A stretch of DNA of 14,871 nt, taken from CAYTOJ01 sp964439415. GTDB taxonomy: Bacteria; Pseudomonadota; Alphaproteobacteria; Rickettsiales; CAZAGG01. The notes under the pieces are model-generated. The model was not told where the DNA came from. It saw only the letters and a program-made list of their open reading frames with translations, and ran no database searches. Position 1 is the stretch's first letter, and each line of letters begins with the position of its first letter. Shown here piece by piece: positions 6,233 to 14,508 of the stretch. The position numbers were made by a program, and so were the translations under genes. The stretch covers positions 1 through 14,871 of the forward strand of contig CAYTOJ010000042.1 of the NCBI GenBank assembly GCA_964439415.1, written 5' to 3'.

Positions 6233-7046
6233 TTAATAATCCAGCATAAATATTAGCCTGCAAGCAATGGAATCATTAGTAATATAATAAGCGGAAGAAG
6301 AGGGCGCATTGTAAGCACTCCCTGACGTCGCGCATGTACCAATATCAGCGTATGTGGCTCTAATTTTACCAGTACCAGGAATGCCATCATCTATTTTTTT
6401 GTCCATATTATGAGCATCTACAGGCTTCAATGCCATTCCATATGTAACCGTATCAGTATATTCCTTACCAAAAAAAATAAAATTTCCATATTTACCATCC
6501 CAAAAGCTAGATTCGCCGGAATGTGTCGGGTTATAGTAAAAAGTATAGCCGACTTTAGATACGGCTTTTGAAGCGGGAGTATTAACACCCAAAATGGAAT
6601 GATTTACAGAACCTGAACCTGCTAGTCCTGTAAAACTTCCTGAATACACCCCCGCCGCTGCCATATGCTTCCATGCCTGGTAAATTTCCCCGGTTGCCCC
6701 TGCGGATGCTGCTAAGTCAAGCATCTCATCTCCATCGCCATTAGTCTCTCCGGAGAGGTAGGTGGAGATGTTATAACAATCGCCAGGAATGCAGTTATAT
6801 TTCAGGTAGAAAGTGTTGAGGGCGGTCATTATCTGTTCCCGCTCACTGATGATTTTGCCAACCTTGGCCGCCCGTATCAAATCCGCCCCGGCTAATATTC
6901 CGCCCACTAACAGCCCGATTATCACCAGAACTATGGAGAGTTCCACCAGCGTAAAGCCGCTGTTTTTATGCTTGACAGAGTCTACAAGCCCTTCAATCTG
7001 CTTCTGGCTTCTGGCTTCTGGCTTCTGGCTTCTGGCTTCTATCCAT
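6233..7046 (-). CDS. type IV prepilin/pseudopilin-like protein, leader out of frame across a heptamer array
   Basis: The open frame encodes a complete-looking pilin-like protein. It has a class III leader KHKNSGFTLVELSIVLVIIG with the Gly-Phe cleavage site and Glu5, a hydrophobic helix, a cysteine pair (NCIPGDC) and a Cys-rich end. The only conventional start codon in this frame is GTG at 6946, inside the mature helix, which would lose the leader. An ATG at 7046 (MDRSQKPEARSQ) lies upstream but is +1 out of phase. Between them is an array of five full and one partial 7-nt units. One unit fewer, or two more, would join the ATG to the leader in frame. So the gene is OFF as sequenced: either phase-variable or a pseudogene. 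It stands alone, without other pilus genes. The Shine-Dalgarno sequence before 7046 is weak. Confidence 0.75.
7001..7040. repeat. heptanucleotide tandem array (CTTCTGG, 5.7 copies)
   Basis: Perfect units of CTTCTGG at 7001-7007, 7008-7014, 7015-7021, 7022-7028 and 7029-7035, plus CTTCT at 7036-7040. The array falls between the ATG at 7046 and the prepilin leader on the minus strand. Since 7 is not a multiple of 3, copy-number change shifts frame. Confidence 0.97.
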
Positions 7047-7104
7047 ATTGCTTAATCTTATTCAAATATCCATTTCTAGGCCAGCGCCCTTAAAATAACG
7101 TTAA

Positions 7105-7698
7105 TCACGCCCAGGATGTAGAATAAGCCACCTTCACCGTGCATTGCTGAGGTTTTGAACTATCGAAATCATAACTGACCCGGATGTTTGAGGAATCACT
7201 GAAAGTTATATAATGCATAGCTTTGGAGCCGTTAGCGGTTTTGCGGAACTTTACCGGAAAGTCCGGCTCGCCGTATTTTTTGGAGAATGAATCGGAATAT
7301 GTTTTAAATGCATTCGCGCATTCATTTTCGGTTTTTATAAAATCCCTGGCGGTGGCGGAAGTCAGCTCTATCCTGCTTACGCTATCGGCCTTTTTGTCAA
7401 AGTGTACCCAGATATCCAGCACTTCTGCCCCTTGCGCCTCTTTGAAGAAAAGTGACGGTAAATCCTTCGGGTCTACCGGTAGTTCCTGGGCTTTCTGCGC
7501 CAATACCTGCCTTACATCCTCCCGCTTCATGCCGAATTTTATCGCACCATAACCAGCAACTTTGCCCATTCGCGCCTCATGTGTCGGCGCTAACCTTGGC
7601 AGTGCGGAATAGAAAACATTATTCTCCGGCGCGCAGGCTGTGAGTGCGAGAGCAAAAAATGCGATAACTACCCAGGTGGCCTTCTGGTCTGGATGCAC
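7105..7698 (-). CDS. lipoprotein of unknown function downstream of dadA
   Basis: I do not recognise the family. Starting at GTG 7698 gives a short n-region (HPDQK), a hydrophobic core (WVVIAFFALAL) and a lipobox LTAC, so an outer- or inner-membrane lipoprotein of about 197 residues. After the signal, GYGAIKFGMKREDVRQVL recalls the start of small OmlA/SmpA-like domains, but this is a weak resemblance. The frame is open up to an ATG at 7794, but that extension has a GC-rich hairpin, four prolines in a row and no secretion logic. GGGGGAG lies about 9 nt before the GTG. It is about 100 nt from the dadA stop and probably in the same transcript. Confidence 0.7.
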   Translation of the reverse strand: MHPDQKATWVVIAFFALALTACAPENNVFYSALPRLAPTHEARMGKVAGYGAIKFGMKREDVRQVLAQKAQELPVDPKDLPSLFFKEAQGAEVLDIWVHFDKKADSVSRIELTSATARDFIKTENECANAFKTYSDSFSKKYGEPDFPVKFRKTANGSKAMHYITFSDSSNIRVSYDFDSSKPQQCTVKVAYSTSWA

Positions 7699-7708
7699 AT
7701 TGCTTGTC

Positions 7709-7731
7709 TCCCCCACCGCAGGCGGGGGGGG
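7709..7731. repeat. GC-rich hairpin between dadA and the lipoprotein gene
   Basis: CTCCCCCACC, loop GCA, then GGCGGGGGGG: a stem with one A-C mismatch, including a run of eight Gs (7724-7731). It could be a small repeat element or a processing/attenuation hairpin. Confidence 0.55.
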
Positions 7732-7796
7732 AAGCCGAGAGTTCGTGCCAACATCTGGGCAGTTACAAATTGTTCTACTCATAATTCCCGCCATTC

Positions 7797-9053
7797 CTAA
7801 ATCTCCAAATTCAGGCCTTCCATGAATATTTCCGGCTCTTTTGATTCTATTATATCAGCTAGGGCGCTGGCACTGCCGCAGGCTAAGGTCCAGCCCAGGG
7901 TTCCATGCCCCGTATTTAGGTACAGGTTATCGTATCTGGTTGCGCCTATAATAGGCACTCCGCTAGGGGTGGATGGCCGCAGGCCGGTCCAGCGGGTTGC
8001 CTGGTTTATATCCCCACATTTTGGGAAAAGTTCAATGCAGGAATTTAGGATAGGTTTGATGCGACTCTCCGGTATATCCAGGTTATATCCCGCAAATTCC
8101 GCCGTTCCCGCCACCCGTAGGCGATCCCCCAGACGGCTGTAAACAACTTTATGCATATTATCGGTTATGGATATTTTCGGGGCGATGCTACCCTCAGCAA
8201 GCTGGAAAGTCAGGCTATAGCCCTTCATGGGATATACTGGTATATAAATGCCCATTCGCCGCGCAAACAAGGCGCTGTATGCGCCAAGTGCCATAATGTA
8301 TTTATCGCCGGAGAAGGTTTTGTTGCCAGCTTTCACCCAGCTTACCCGCCCTGCTCTATCCTCAATTTCTGTGATTTCGGTATCATAATGGAACTGCACG
8401 TTCAGATTTTCCTGACAGTATTTTGCCAGACCTTGGGTAAACAGCTTAACATCCCCGCTTTCATCATAGGGCATGTGGATACCACCCACAATTACGCGGC
8501 TGCCGCTGCCTAGCGCCGATTCCATCTCCAGACATTGATTTGCATCTTTCAACTCATAAGGGCAGGTAAACTGCTTCTGGTATTTTGCCTGAATCTCCGC
8601 AAGCCTCATCTCATCCGGGTTTGAGAAAATATGCAATATCCCGGAAGGGGAATTATCAAAATCAAGCTTTACTTCACGCCTCAGTGCATCCATGCAGCGT
8701 TTGCTGTATAGCCCCAGCCTGAGGATATTAGAAGCGTTATACCGAGCCTTTGCATGGGTGCAGTTGAGCAGGAACTTCAGCCCCCAGATATACATCCACG
8801 GATCCAGGCTGAAGCGGAAATAAAGGGGTGAATCCTCCTTAAACAGCCACTTGAGTATTTTAGAGCGGACGAAAGGGTTAGCCCAAGGCTCAGAATGGCT
8901 GAAGGAAAGCTGGCCGCCGTTGGCAAAGCTTGTCTCCAGCGCGGCTTCCTTCTGGCGCTCTATCACCTCAACTTCATGACCCCGCGCCGCCAGGTAGTAG
9001 GCCGTAGTCACCCCCACAACTCCCGCGCCAAGAACTATTACCTTCAAAGCCAT
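7797..9053 (-). CDS. dadA: D-amino acid dehydrogenase, small subunit type
   Basis: An FAD flavoprotein that oxidises D-amino acids, such as D-alanine to pyruvate and ammonia, passing electrons to the respiratory chain at the inner membrane. The 418 residues match the usual family length. The N-terminal dinucleotide-binding fold is clear: VIVLGAGVVGVTTAYYLAARG and EVIERQ (about 5-33). Other DadA landmarks are ANGGQLSFSHSEPWANP (about 45-61), VYPMKGYSLTF and, at the C-terminus, TGLRPSTPSGVPIIG then NLYLNTGHGTLGWTLACGS. The start is preceded by AAGGG a few nt upstream. No alr racemase gene is next to it, unlike in enterobacteria. Confidence 0.93.
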   Translation of the reverse strand: MALKVIVLGAGVVGVTTAYYLAARGHEVEVIERQKEAALETSFANGGQLSFSHSEPWANPFVRSKILKWLFKEDSPLYFRFSLDPWMYIWGLKFLLNCTHAKARYNASNILRLGLYSKRCMDALRREVKLDFDNSPSGILHIFSNPDEMRLAEIQAKYQKQFTCPYELKDANQCLEMESALGSGSRVIVGGIHMPYDESGDVKLFTQGLAKYCQENLNVQFHYDTEITEIEDRAGRVSWVKAGNKTFSGDKYIMALGAYSALFARRMGIYIPVYPMKGYSLTFQLAEGSIAPKISITDNMHKVVYSRLGDRLRVAGTAEFAGYNLDIPESRIKPILNSCIELFPKCGDINQATRWTGLRPSTPSGVPIIGATRYDNLYLNTGHGTLGWTLACGSASALADIIESKEPEIFMEGLNLEI

Positions 9054-9217
9054 TACCCTTTTTCACAGCATAACACATATACAACCGATACTTCAAGTGC
9101 CGGACATTGTGACTGTAGACATACCGGTTTTGGCCGTAGCGATTCAGGCTGTCCTCGGCCAAGCAGAAGTGAGACTGACAAAAACGGGAATCCCGCATAT
9201 TTGCTTAGTAGTTCACT

Positions 9218-9295
9218 TCACTTGGCCAGATTGTGTCAAGACCGCGTAGCGCCACTTCTTGCGTGGTATAGTCTTGATACAATCTGGCCAAGTGA
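9218..9295. repeat. long inverted repeat (25-nt arms, one mismatch)
   Basis: Left arm 9218-9242, starting TCACTTGGCCAGATTG, is the reverse complement of 9271-9295, ending CAATCTGGCCAAGTGA, except at one position (the G at 9235). The 28-nt centre contains CCAC and GTGG that can extend the structure. Confidence 0.9.
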
Positions 9296-9407
9296 TATAG
9301 TATGCCATTGCAAAATATAGCGTTATTTGTTCGGCCAGTTTAGTCTCATTTACCCTGGCCGCATACAAGGCTGCAATAAAGGCTTGCAGTTCAGAGCCTT
9401 TTATGGT

Positions 9408-9413
9408 TATAAT
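9408..9413 (+). promoter_or_regulatory. possible -10 box of a short plus-strand transcript
   Basis: TATAAT with a poor TTGCAG 18 nt upstream (9384-9389). A start near 9420 would give a transcript of about 55 nt ending at the hairpin of 9440-9467 and its T-rich tail. Confidence 0.25.
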
Positions 9414-9439
9414 AGACTATAAATTGGCAATAGCCACCG

Positions 9440-9476
9440 CAGCCCTTGATTGCAAAATCAGGGGCTGAGTATTTTT
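9440..9476 (+). terminator. intrinsic-type terminator hairpin at the 3' end of the toxin remnant
   Basis: A 12-bp stem, CAGCCCTTGATT and AATCAGGGGCTG with one G-U, closed by the tetraloop GCAA. AGTATTTTT follows on the plus strand. The minus-strand toxin gene stops at 9475, so the hairpin also follows that gene directly, though without a T-run in that direction. Confidence 0.6.
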
Positions 9477-9865
9477 AGAACATCAGTCCCTTCAGTTTTT
9501 CCTTCACTCTCTCAAATTCATGCGATGGCAAATCGCCCATGCGGTTCTCTAAACGCTTTGCATCGAGCACCCGCAGTTGAGATAGTACGGCGCTTTTGAT
9601 CTCTGCCTTTAAAATGGATGCAGTGATAAAAGCGATTATCCTCTTTAAGTATCGTGCTGAGAGGCATTCCAAGAAAAATATGCTTGTTGAATTTTTTGAT
9701 GACCAATATGGGGCGCGAGAAAAATCTGCCCTTGCCGTCCTGCTCATCGCCCACATTCGCACCTAAGCTACACCACCACACATCATGCTCACGAAACGGT
9801 GCACGCGCATGTCGTGCGTCGGTGCCTTTCTTTTGCGTATTCCAATTGTCGAAGTCTTTTTGCAT
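9475..9865 (-). pseudogene. PemK/MazF-family toxin, single-base frameshift
   Basis: MazF-like toxins are usually sequence-specific ribonucleases. The first frame (from ATG 9865) reads MQKDFDNWN, REHDVWWCSLGANVGDEQDG, FFSRPILVIKKFNKHIFLGM, PLSTILKEDNRFYHCIHFKG and RDQK. This is the N-terminal two thirds of the PemK-like fold. The rest is in the next frame: SAVLSQLRVLDAKRLENRMG, DLPSHEFERVKEKLKGLMF, with a stop at 9477-9475. Removing one A from the AAAA run near 9594-9597 restores GRDQSAVLSQLRVLD. No antitoxin gene flanks it. It is either a recently inactivated toxin or a sequencing/assembly error. argF lies upstream on the same strand. Confidence 0.82.
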
Positions 9866-9934
9866 GACAAACGATTACAGCACACATGCCATATTTAGCA
9901 ACGGCATATACCAATCGCACTTCAATAGTGCTAT

Positions 9935-10840
9935 CTACAGCATCCCCAAGCACCAGAGGAGGATAGCCTTTTGTACATGCAAGCGGTTTTCGGCCTCGTC
10001 CAGCACGGCTGATTGCGCGCCGTCAATAACATCCGCTGATACTTCCTCACCCCGGTAGGCTGGCAGGCAGTGCATAAATATAGCGTTCTGTTTTGCCAGT
10101 TTCATAACATCCGCATTCACCTGGTAGGCCTGCAAAGCGCGTTTTTTGATTTCCGGCTCTTCATCCCCCATTGATGCCCAGGTATCGGTTATAACGCAGT
10201 CTGCGCCTGCAAGGGTTTTCATGTCGCTGGAGAATGTAACTCCGGCATTATTTGACTTTATCCACTCCTGAAGCTGTCTGTCAGGCCAGTATTTCTCAGG
10301 TGCGGCTATTTTTAAAACAAACCCCAGTTTCTGCGCCGCATGAATCATTGAGTTGCAGACGTTATTAGCATCGCCCGCCCAGGCAAAAACCGCGCCCTGC
10401 ACAAAGCCGCGCAGTTCTTCAAAGGTGAGCACATCCGCCATTACCTGACAGGGGTGGCTGAAATTGGTAAGCCCGTTTATCACCGGCCTGGTTGAGTTGG
10501 CGGCGAATTCCTCAATAGTTTCATGGTAGTTACTGCGGATCATTATTATATCCACATAACGGCTTATCACACGGGCGGTATCGGCTATACTCTCCCCGCG
10601 CCCCAGTTGTAGATCAGAACGGCTTAGGTACATTGCCGACCCGCCTAGTTGCCGCATGGCAACTTCAAAGGATATTCGGGTGCGTGTTGAATTTTTCTCA
10701 AAAATCATCGCCAGGGTTTTGCCGCGCAGAGGTTCAAAAGTTTCACCGGCAAGGTGCGCCTTTTTTATCCTGTGCGCTTCACTCAGAATTTGCCGCAAAT
10801 CCTCAGCGGCAATATCACTTAAATTCAGGAAGTGCCTCAT
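9935..10840 (-). CDS. argF: ornithine carbamoyltransferase
   Basis: Makes citrulline from ornithine and carbamoyl phosphate in arginine biosynthesis; it acts as a cytoplasmic trimer. The 301 residues match the family length. The carbamoyl-phosphate motif STRTR is at 51-55, HPCQ at 129-132, the ornithine-binding DTWASMG at 219-225 and HCLP at 257-260. HCLPAYRGEE replaces the commoner HCLPAHRGEE. AGGGAG lies 8 nt before the ATG. The gene is 51 nt downstream of rpsA on the same strand and is separated from the usual argD or argG neighbours, so arginine control by a nearby operator is not evident. Confidence 0.96.
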   Translation of the reverse strand: MRHFLNLSDIAAEDLRQILSEAHRIKKAHLAGETFEPLRGKTLAMIFEKNSTRTRISFEVAMRQLGGSAMYLSRSDLQLGRGESIADTARVISRYVDIIMIRSNYHETIEEFAANSTRPVINGLTNFSHPCQVMADVLTFEELRGFVQGAVFAWAGDANNVCNSMIHAAQKLGFVLKIAAPEKYWPDRQLQEWIKSNNAGVTFSSDMKTLAGADCVITDTWASMGDEEPEIKKRALQAYQVNADVMKLAKQNAIFMHCLPAYRGEEVSADVIDGAQSAVLDEAENRLHVQKAILLWCLGML

Positions 10841-10891
10841 ATCAGCACTCCCTGCATATGATGCATGTTCTATAGGTGAGCACCAGAGGAA

Positions 10892-12616
10892 TTAACTCTT
10901 CTTCTGTTCTTCCCTGCTTTTCTCCAGTGCCGCGCCCAGAATATCACCCAGGGTAGCGCCACTATCGGCAGAGCCGTATTCAGCAATGGTTTTCTTCTCC
11001 TCCTCAACTTCCAGTGCCTTGACTGAAAGCCCCAGCTTGCGGGCGGTGACATCCAGAGATACTATTTTCGCATCCACGCGCTCACCTACCGCAAAGCGGT
11101 CAGCCCTTCTTTCGTTTTTATCCTTGGCAAGTTCCGCTTTTTTGATGCTGGTTTTAAGGCCGCCTTCCACCTCAACCTCTATGCCATCATCCTTGATCTG
11201 CGTAACTGTGCAGGTAATTACCGAGCCTTTGGTAAGTTTGCCGAACACTTCAGCGTAAGGATCATTCTCAAGCAGCTTCATGCTGAGGCCTACTCGCTCC
11301 TTCTCCTGATCAATCTCTACCACCATGGCCTTTACAACATCACCCTTCTTGTGCTTGCGGATGTTAGTTTCCGGCGCACCATCCCACGAAATATCCGAGG
11401 CATGAACCAGGCCATCTATTTCATTAGTGAGGTTGATAAACAGGCCAAAATCAGTGATATTGCGGATTTCACCTTCAATGATGGAACCTTTAGGATGCTT
11501 TTCCTGAATCACCGTCCATGGATTTTCCTCGCATTGTTTGATGCCAAGGCTGAGGCGGTGTTTTTCCTCGTCTATATCCAGAACAATTACATTCACTTCC
11601 TGACTTAGGGACACCAGCTTATCGGGATGCAGGTTCTTTTTCACCCAGCTCATTTCTGATACGTGCACCAGGCCTTCAATGCCGGGCGCTATCTCAACGA
11701 ATGCGCCGTAATCAGTGATGGTAGTGATGCGGCCAACATGCTTAGTACCTGAGGCAAACTTGGTATTCGCCCCTTGCCATGGATTGGCCTCAAGCTGCTT
11801 CAGCCCCAGTGATACGCGCTTGGTATCATCGTTGTACTTGGTGACGATTACCTTTAAGGTCTGCCCCAGTTTGATAACTTCTGACGGGTGGTTAATGCGC
11901 CGCCAGGAAATATCCGTAATGTGCAGCAAGCCATCCACGCCGCCTAAATCTATAAATGCGCCGTAATCAGTGATATTCTTTACAATGCCTTCCAGAACCT
12001 GGCCTTCCTTGATGCGGCCTAAGATTTCATTGCGCAGTTCCTGACGAGACTCTTCCATAATGGCGCGGCGCGACACTATAATATTACCACGTTTCTTATC
12101 CATTTTCAGGACAATAAACGGCTGCGAAATGCCAAACAGAGGGTCCACTTCCTTCACCGGGCGGATATCCACCTGGCTGCCGGGCAGGAATGCGATAGCA
12201 CCATCCAGATCCACAGTGAATCCGCCTTTTACACGGCCAAAAATAATTCCATTTACCTTTTCGCCCTTTTCACTGGCAATCTCAAGCCGTACCCAGGCTT
12301 TTTCACGCATCACTTTTTCGCGACTCAGGCTGGCTTCGCCGGAACGATTCTCCAGCTTCTCCAGGTAAACCTCAACATCATCGCCAATTCTCAGCTCATG
12401 CTTCTCGCCGCCAAGCTGAAACTCCCGCAGCGGAACCTTCCCCTCGCTCTTCAGCCCCACATCCACAATTACATATTCAGAATCAATGGCCAGCACCGTA
12501 CCCCTGATCAGGCTGCCTTCACGCTTCTCGCCGGTTTTAATATACTCTTCAAACAGTTCTGCGAAGTTTTCTTCCACTTCATTTTGCCGCTGCACGGCAT
12601 TAGCGCTATTGGCCAT
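10892..12616 (-). CDS. rpsA: 30S ribosomal protein S1
   Basis: Binds mRNA on the 30S subunit and helps initiation. The 574 residues contain six S1 (OB-fold) repeats beginning near residues 38, 120, 207, 290, 376 and 463. Repeats 3 to 5 carry the classic ITDYGAFIDLGGVDGLLHITD-type core (VKNITDYGAFIDLGG; TITDYGAFVEIAPGIEGLVH; RNITDFGLFINLTNEIDGLVH). The acidic C-terminal tail ends AEYGSADSGATLGDILGAAL followed by a charged stretch, typical of alphaproteobacteria. No Shine-Dalgarno sequence is visible before the ATG. TAGAAT (12631-12626) lies only 9 nt upstream. E. coli rpsA also lacks a normal Shine-Dalgarno sequence and is autoregulated by S1. The usual upstream neighbour cmk is absent. Confidence 0.97.
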   Translation of the reverse strand: MANSANAVQRQNEVEENFAELFEEYIKTGEKREGSLIRGTVLAIDSEYVIVDVGLKSEGKVPLREFQLGGEKHELRIGDDVEVYLEKLENRSGEASLSREKVMREKAWVRLEIASEKGEKVNGIIFGRVKGGFTVDLDGAIAFLPGSQVDIRPVKEVDPLFGISQPFIVLKMDKKRGNIIVSRRAIMEESRQELRNEILGRIKEGQVLEGIVKNITDYGAFIDLGGVDGLLHITDISWRRINHPSEVIKLGQTLKVIVTKYNDDTKRVSLGLKQLEANPWQGANTKFASGTKHVGRITTITDYGAFVEIAPGIEGLVHVSEMSWVKKNLHPDKLVSLSQEVNVIVLDIDEEKHRLSLGIKQCEENPWTVIQEKHPKGSIIEGEIRNITDFGLFINLTNEIDGLVHASDISWDGAPETNIRKHKKGDVVKAMVVEIDQEKERVGLSMKLLENDPYAEVFGKLTKGSVITCTVTQIKDDGIEVEVEGGLKTSIKKAELAKDKNERRADRFAVGERVDAKIVSLDVTARKLGLSVKALEVEEEKKTIAEYGSADSGATLGDILGAALEKSREEQKKS

Positions 12617-12833
12617 AAATATACAATTCTATCAGATGGTTAAGGGTTAATAAAGGACGTGCCCGTAATTAGCAGGCGGCGGATACTACTAGCCTTCAAC
12701 CTAAAATCAAGTTAATTACAACGCAATTGTCACGGATAAGTGATAGGAGTGTAGCTTCGCCATCCTTGGTACTTCCGCCCATTATTTATCTCTCTTAAGG
12801 TGTTTAGACAATCACTAAGGGAGTTAATAATTT

Positions 12834-14024
12834 ATGTCATTCATGGATATTTCCGCACAGGTTGGTCAGCTTGCCACCGCGTGGGAGGAGTTTAAAACCG
12901 CGAGCGATGAGCGCATAAGCCAACTGGAACGTAAAAACACCGCTGATCCTGTAACACTGGATAAAATTGAGCGGTTAAATCAGAGGCTGGATGAAAGCAA
13001 AGCCGCACTGGAACGCCTTGAAGCCGTTCGAGTACGCCCAGGTTTCAGCACTGATGAACCAGTGCAGACAAATGAGGATAAAGAATATAAGTCAGCTTTT
13101 CATACATATCTTAGAAAAGGTCTGGAGTCTGGCTTGCAGAGCTTTGAGCGCAAAGCCCTTTCCACCAATTCCGACCCGGACGGCGGCTACCTGGTAAGCT
13201 CAACTTTGAGTGATAAAATCATCACCACCGTTGTGGAGATAAGCCCGATGCGCGGAATTGCCTCAGTGGAGACCATCTCCACCGATTCAATGGAAATCCT
13301 GGAGGATAAGGACACCGCAGCTTCCGGATGGACAGGGGAGACAGGCGCAATAACCACCACCGCCAATCCCCGCTTCGGGAAGCGCGTAATTCCGGTTTTT
13401 GAATTGTACGCACAACCCAAGGCCACTCAAAAACTTATAGATGACTCCGCCGTGGATATTGAAAACTGGCTGGCGGGAAAAATATCCGAAAGCTTTGCCC
13501 AGAAGGAGAATCAGGCGTTCATCAATGGTGATGGAGTGGGCAAGCCTCGCGGTATATTAAGCTATGCTGCGGGAACTACCTGGGGCAAAATTGAGCAGGT
13601 AAACAGCGGCTCATCCGGCGCTTTTGACGGGGACGATATTCTGGAGCTTTTCTATCGCTTAAAGGAACCATATGCAGGCAATGCAACCTTCCTGATGAAC
13701 CGCGCCACTGTAAAAGCCGCCCGCCTATTGAGAGAAACCAACACCGGGCAATACTTATGGCAGCCCGGCCTTGCCGCAGGCGCGCCGGATACATTAATGG
13801 GCATTCCGGTTGCGCAAAGCGCAGATATGCCTGTTCCGGCGGCAAGCAGCCTGTCAATCGCTGTTGGTGATTTTAGGCAGGCGTATCAGATAGTAGACCG
13901 CAAAGGCATACGCATACTGCGTGACCCCTTCACTGAAAAACCGTTTGTGAAGTTCTACGCCACCAAACGCACCGGCGGCGATGTCACCAATTTTGAAGCC
14001 ATCAAGCTATTAAAATTAGTCTAG
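12834..14024 (+). CDS. HK97-fold major capsid protein (phage or gene-transfer-agent type)
   Basis: A 396-residue shell protein. Residues 12-66 form a charged coiled coil, the delta scaffolding domain (WEEFKTASDERISQLERKN and so on). A linker follows, then the likely maturation cleavage region RKALSTNSDPDGGYLV (107-121). The HK97 core comes next: SPMRGIASVETIS, WTGETGAI, LYAQPKATQKLIDDSAVDIE, AFINGDGVGKPRGIL, FLMNRATVKAARLLR and MGIPVAQSADMP. The order and motifs resemble capsid proteins of the Rhodobacter-type gene transfer agent and related siphophages. AAGGGAG lies 10 nt before the ATG; a second ATG follows three codons later. The terminase, portal and prohead protease that normally precede it are absent: rpsA lies upstream on the other strand. 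Confidence 0.95.
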   Translation: MSFMDISAQVGQLATAWEEFKTASDERISQLERKNTADPVTLDKIERLNQRLDESKAALERLEAVRVRPGFSTDEPVQTNEDKEYKSAFHTYLRKGLESGLQSFERKALSTNSDPDGGYLVSSTLSDKIITTVVEISPMRGIASVETISTDSMEILEDKDTAASGWTGETGAITTTANPRFGKRVIPVFELYAQPKATQKLIDDSAVDIENWLAGKISESFAQKENQAFINGDGVGKPRGILSYAAGTTWGKIEQVNSGSSGAFDGDDILELFYRLKEPYAGNATFLMNRATVKAARLLRETNTGQYLWQPGLAAGAPDTLMGIPVAQSADMPVPAASSLSIAVGDFRQAYQIVDRKGIRILRDPFTEKPFVKFYATKRTGGDVTNFEAIKLLKLV

Positions 14025-14047
14025 ATTTTATTTTCAGGAGATCAAAA

Positions 14048-14503
14048 ATGAAAGACCTGCACAGCAATATAAAGCCTGTTAAGACCATACTCTCGCGCAG
14101 CCTCACCGGAACATCCGCCATCACAGGCAGCGATGTAGACCGCCAGGGCTTTGAAGCACTGGAATATATAGTATCCGTAGGTGCATCCGCCGATACTTTA
14201 TCCGGCGCGCTTAAGTTTGATATTATACTGGAACATGCGGATGCTGACTCTACCGGAGCCGCCGCCGGAACTTACACCCCGGTTAGCAGCGCTGATGATG
14301 TAATAGGGGTAACCCCTGATTCCAACGGCATTTTTGCCAGCATTGATGCGGCGGGAAAAGCATCCGCGTTGTATTCAATCGGCTACCGTGGGGAAAAGCG
14401 CTTCAGCCGCATTAAACTGCAACCAACCGGAAATCATGTTAACGGCACGCCAGTATCCGCAACCGCCATACTTGGCACACCAGGCCAGCTACCTGTGGTA
14501 TAA
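14048..14503 (+). CDS. phage-like protein following the capsid gene (possible decoration protein)
   Basis: A 151-residue protein beginning MKDLHSNIKPVKTILSRSL, with a mid section IVSVGASADTLSGALKFDII and a later GYRGEKRFSRIKLQPTGN, ending in small residues. It has no membrane segment or cysteine and is rich in Ala, Gly, Ser and Thr. It resembles the small hypothetical proteins often found directly after capsid genes in alphaproteobacterial prophages; a head-decoration or head-completion role is my inference from position and size. A strong AGGAG lies 8 nt before the ATG. It is 23 nt from the capsid stop, so they are co-transcribed, and a terminator follows six nt after its stop. Confidence 0.8.
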   Translation: MKDLHSNIKPVKTILSRSLTGTSAITGSDVDRQGFEALEYIVSVGASADTLSGALKFDIILEHADADSTGAAAGTYTPVSSADDVIGVTPDSNGIFASIDAAGKASALYSIGYRGEKRFSRIKLQPTGNHVNGTPVSATAILGTPGQLPVV

Positions 14504-14508
14504 AATTC

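Larger units (their letters stand above)
9054..9474. other. gene-free stretch between dadA and the toxin remnant
   Basis: No convincing coding frame on either strand. It holds several inverted repeats: CGGGAATCCCG (9185-9195), a long 25-bp-arm hairpin (9218-9295), CGGCCAG...CTGGCCG (9332-9338 and 9355-9361), nested CTGCAA/TTGCAG within AAGG/CCTT arms (about 9367-9401), and the 12-bp hairpin at 9440-9467. Confidence 0.7.

Noticed and set aside
7699..7794. N-terminal extension of the lipoprotein
   Set aside because: It would place the signal peptide about 40 residues inside the protein and is coded by a GC-rich hairpin; the GTG at 7698 gives a normal lipoprotein signal.
8974..9198. 74-codon minus-strand frame overlapping the dadA start
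   Set aside because: It shares the dadA N-terminal bases out of frame and has no recognisable domain or ribosome binding site.
10986..12643. Several plus-strand reading frames across rpsA
   Set aside because: They are antisense shadows of a well-conserved S1 gene.
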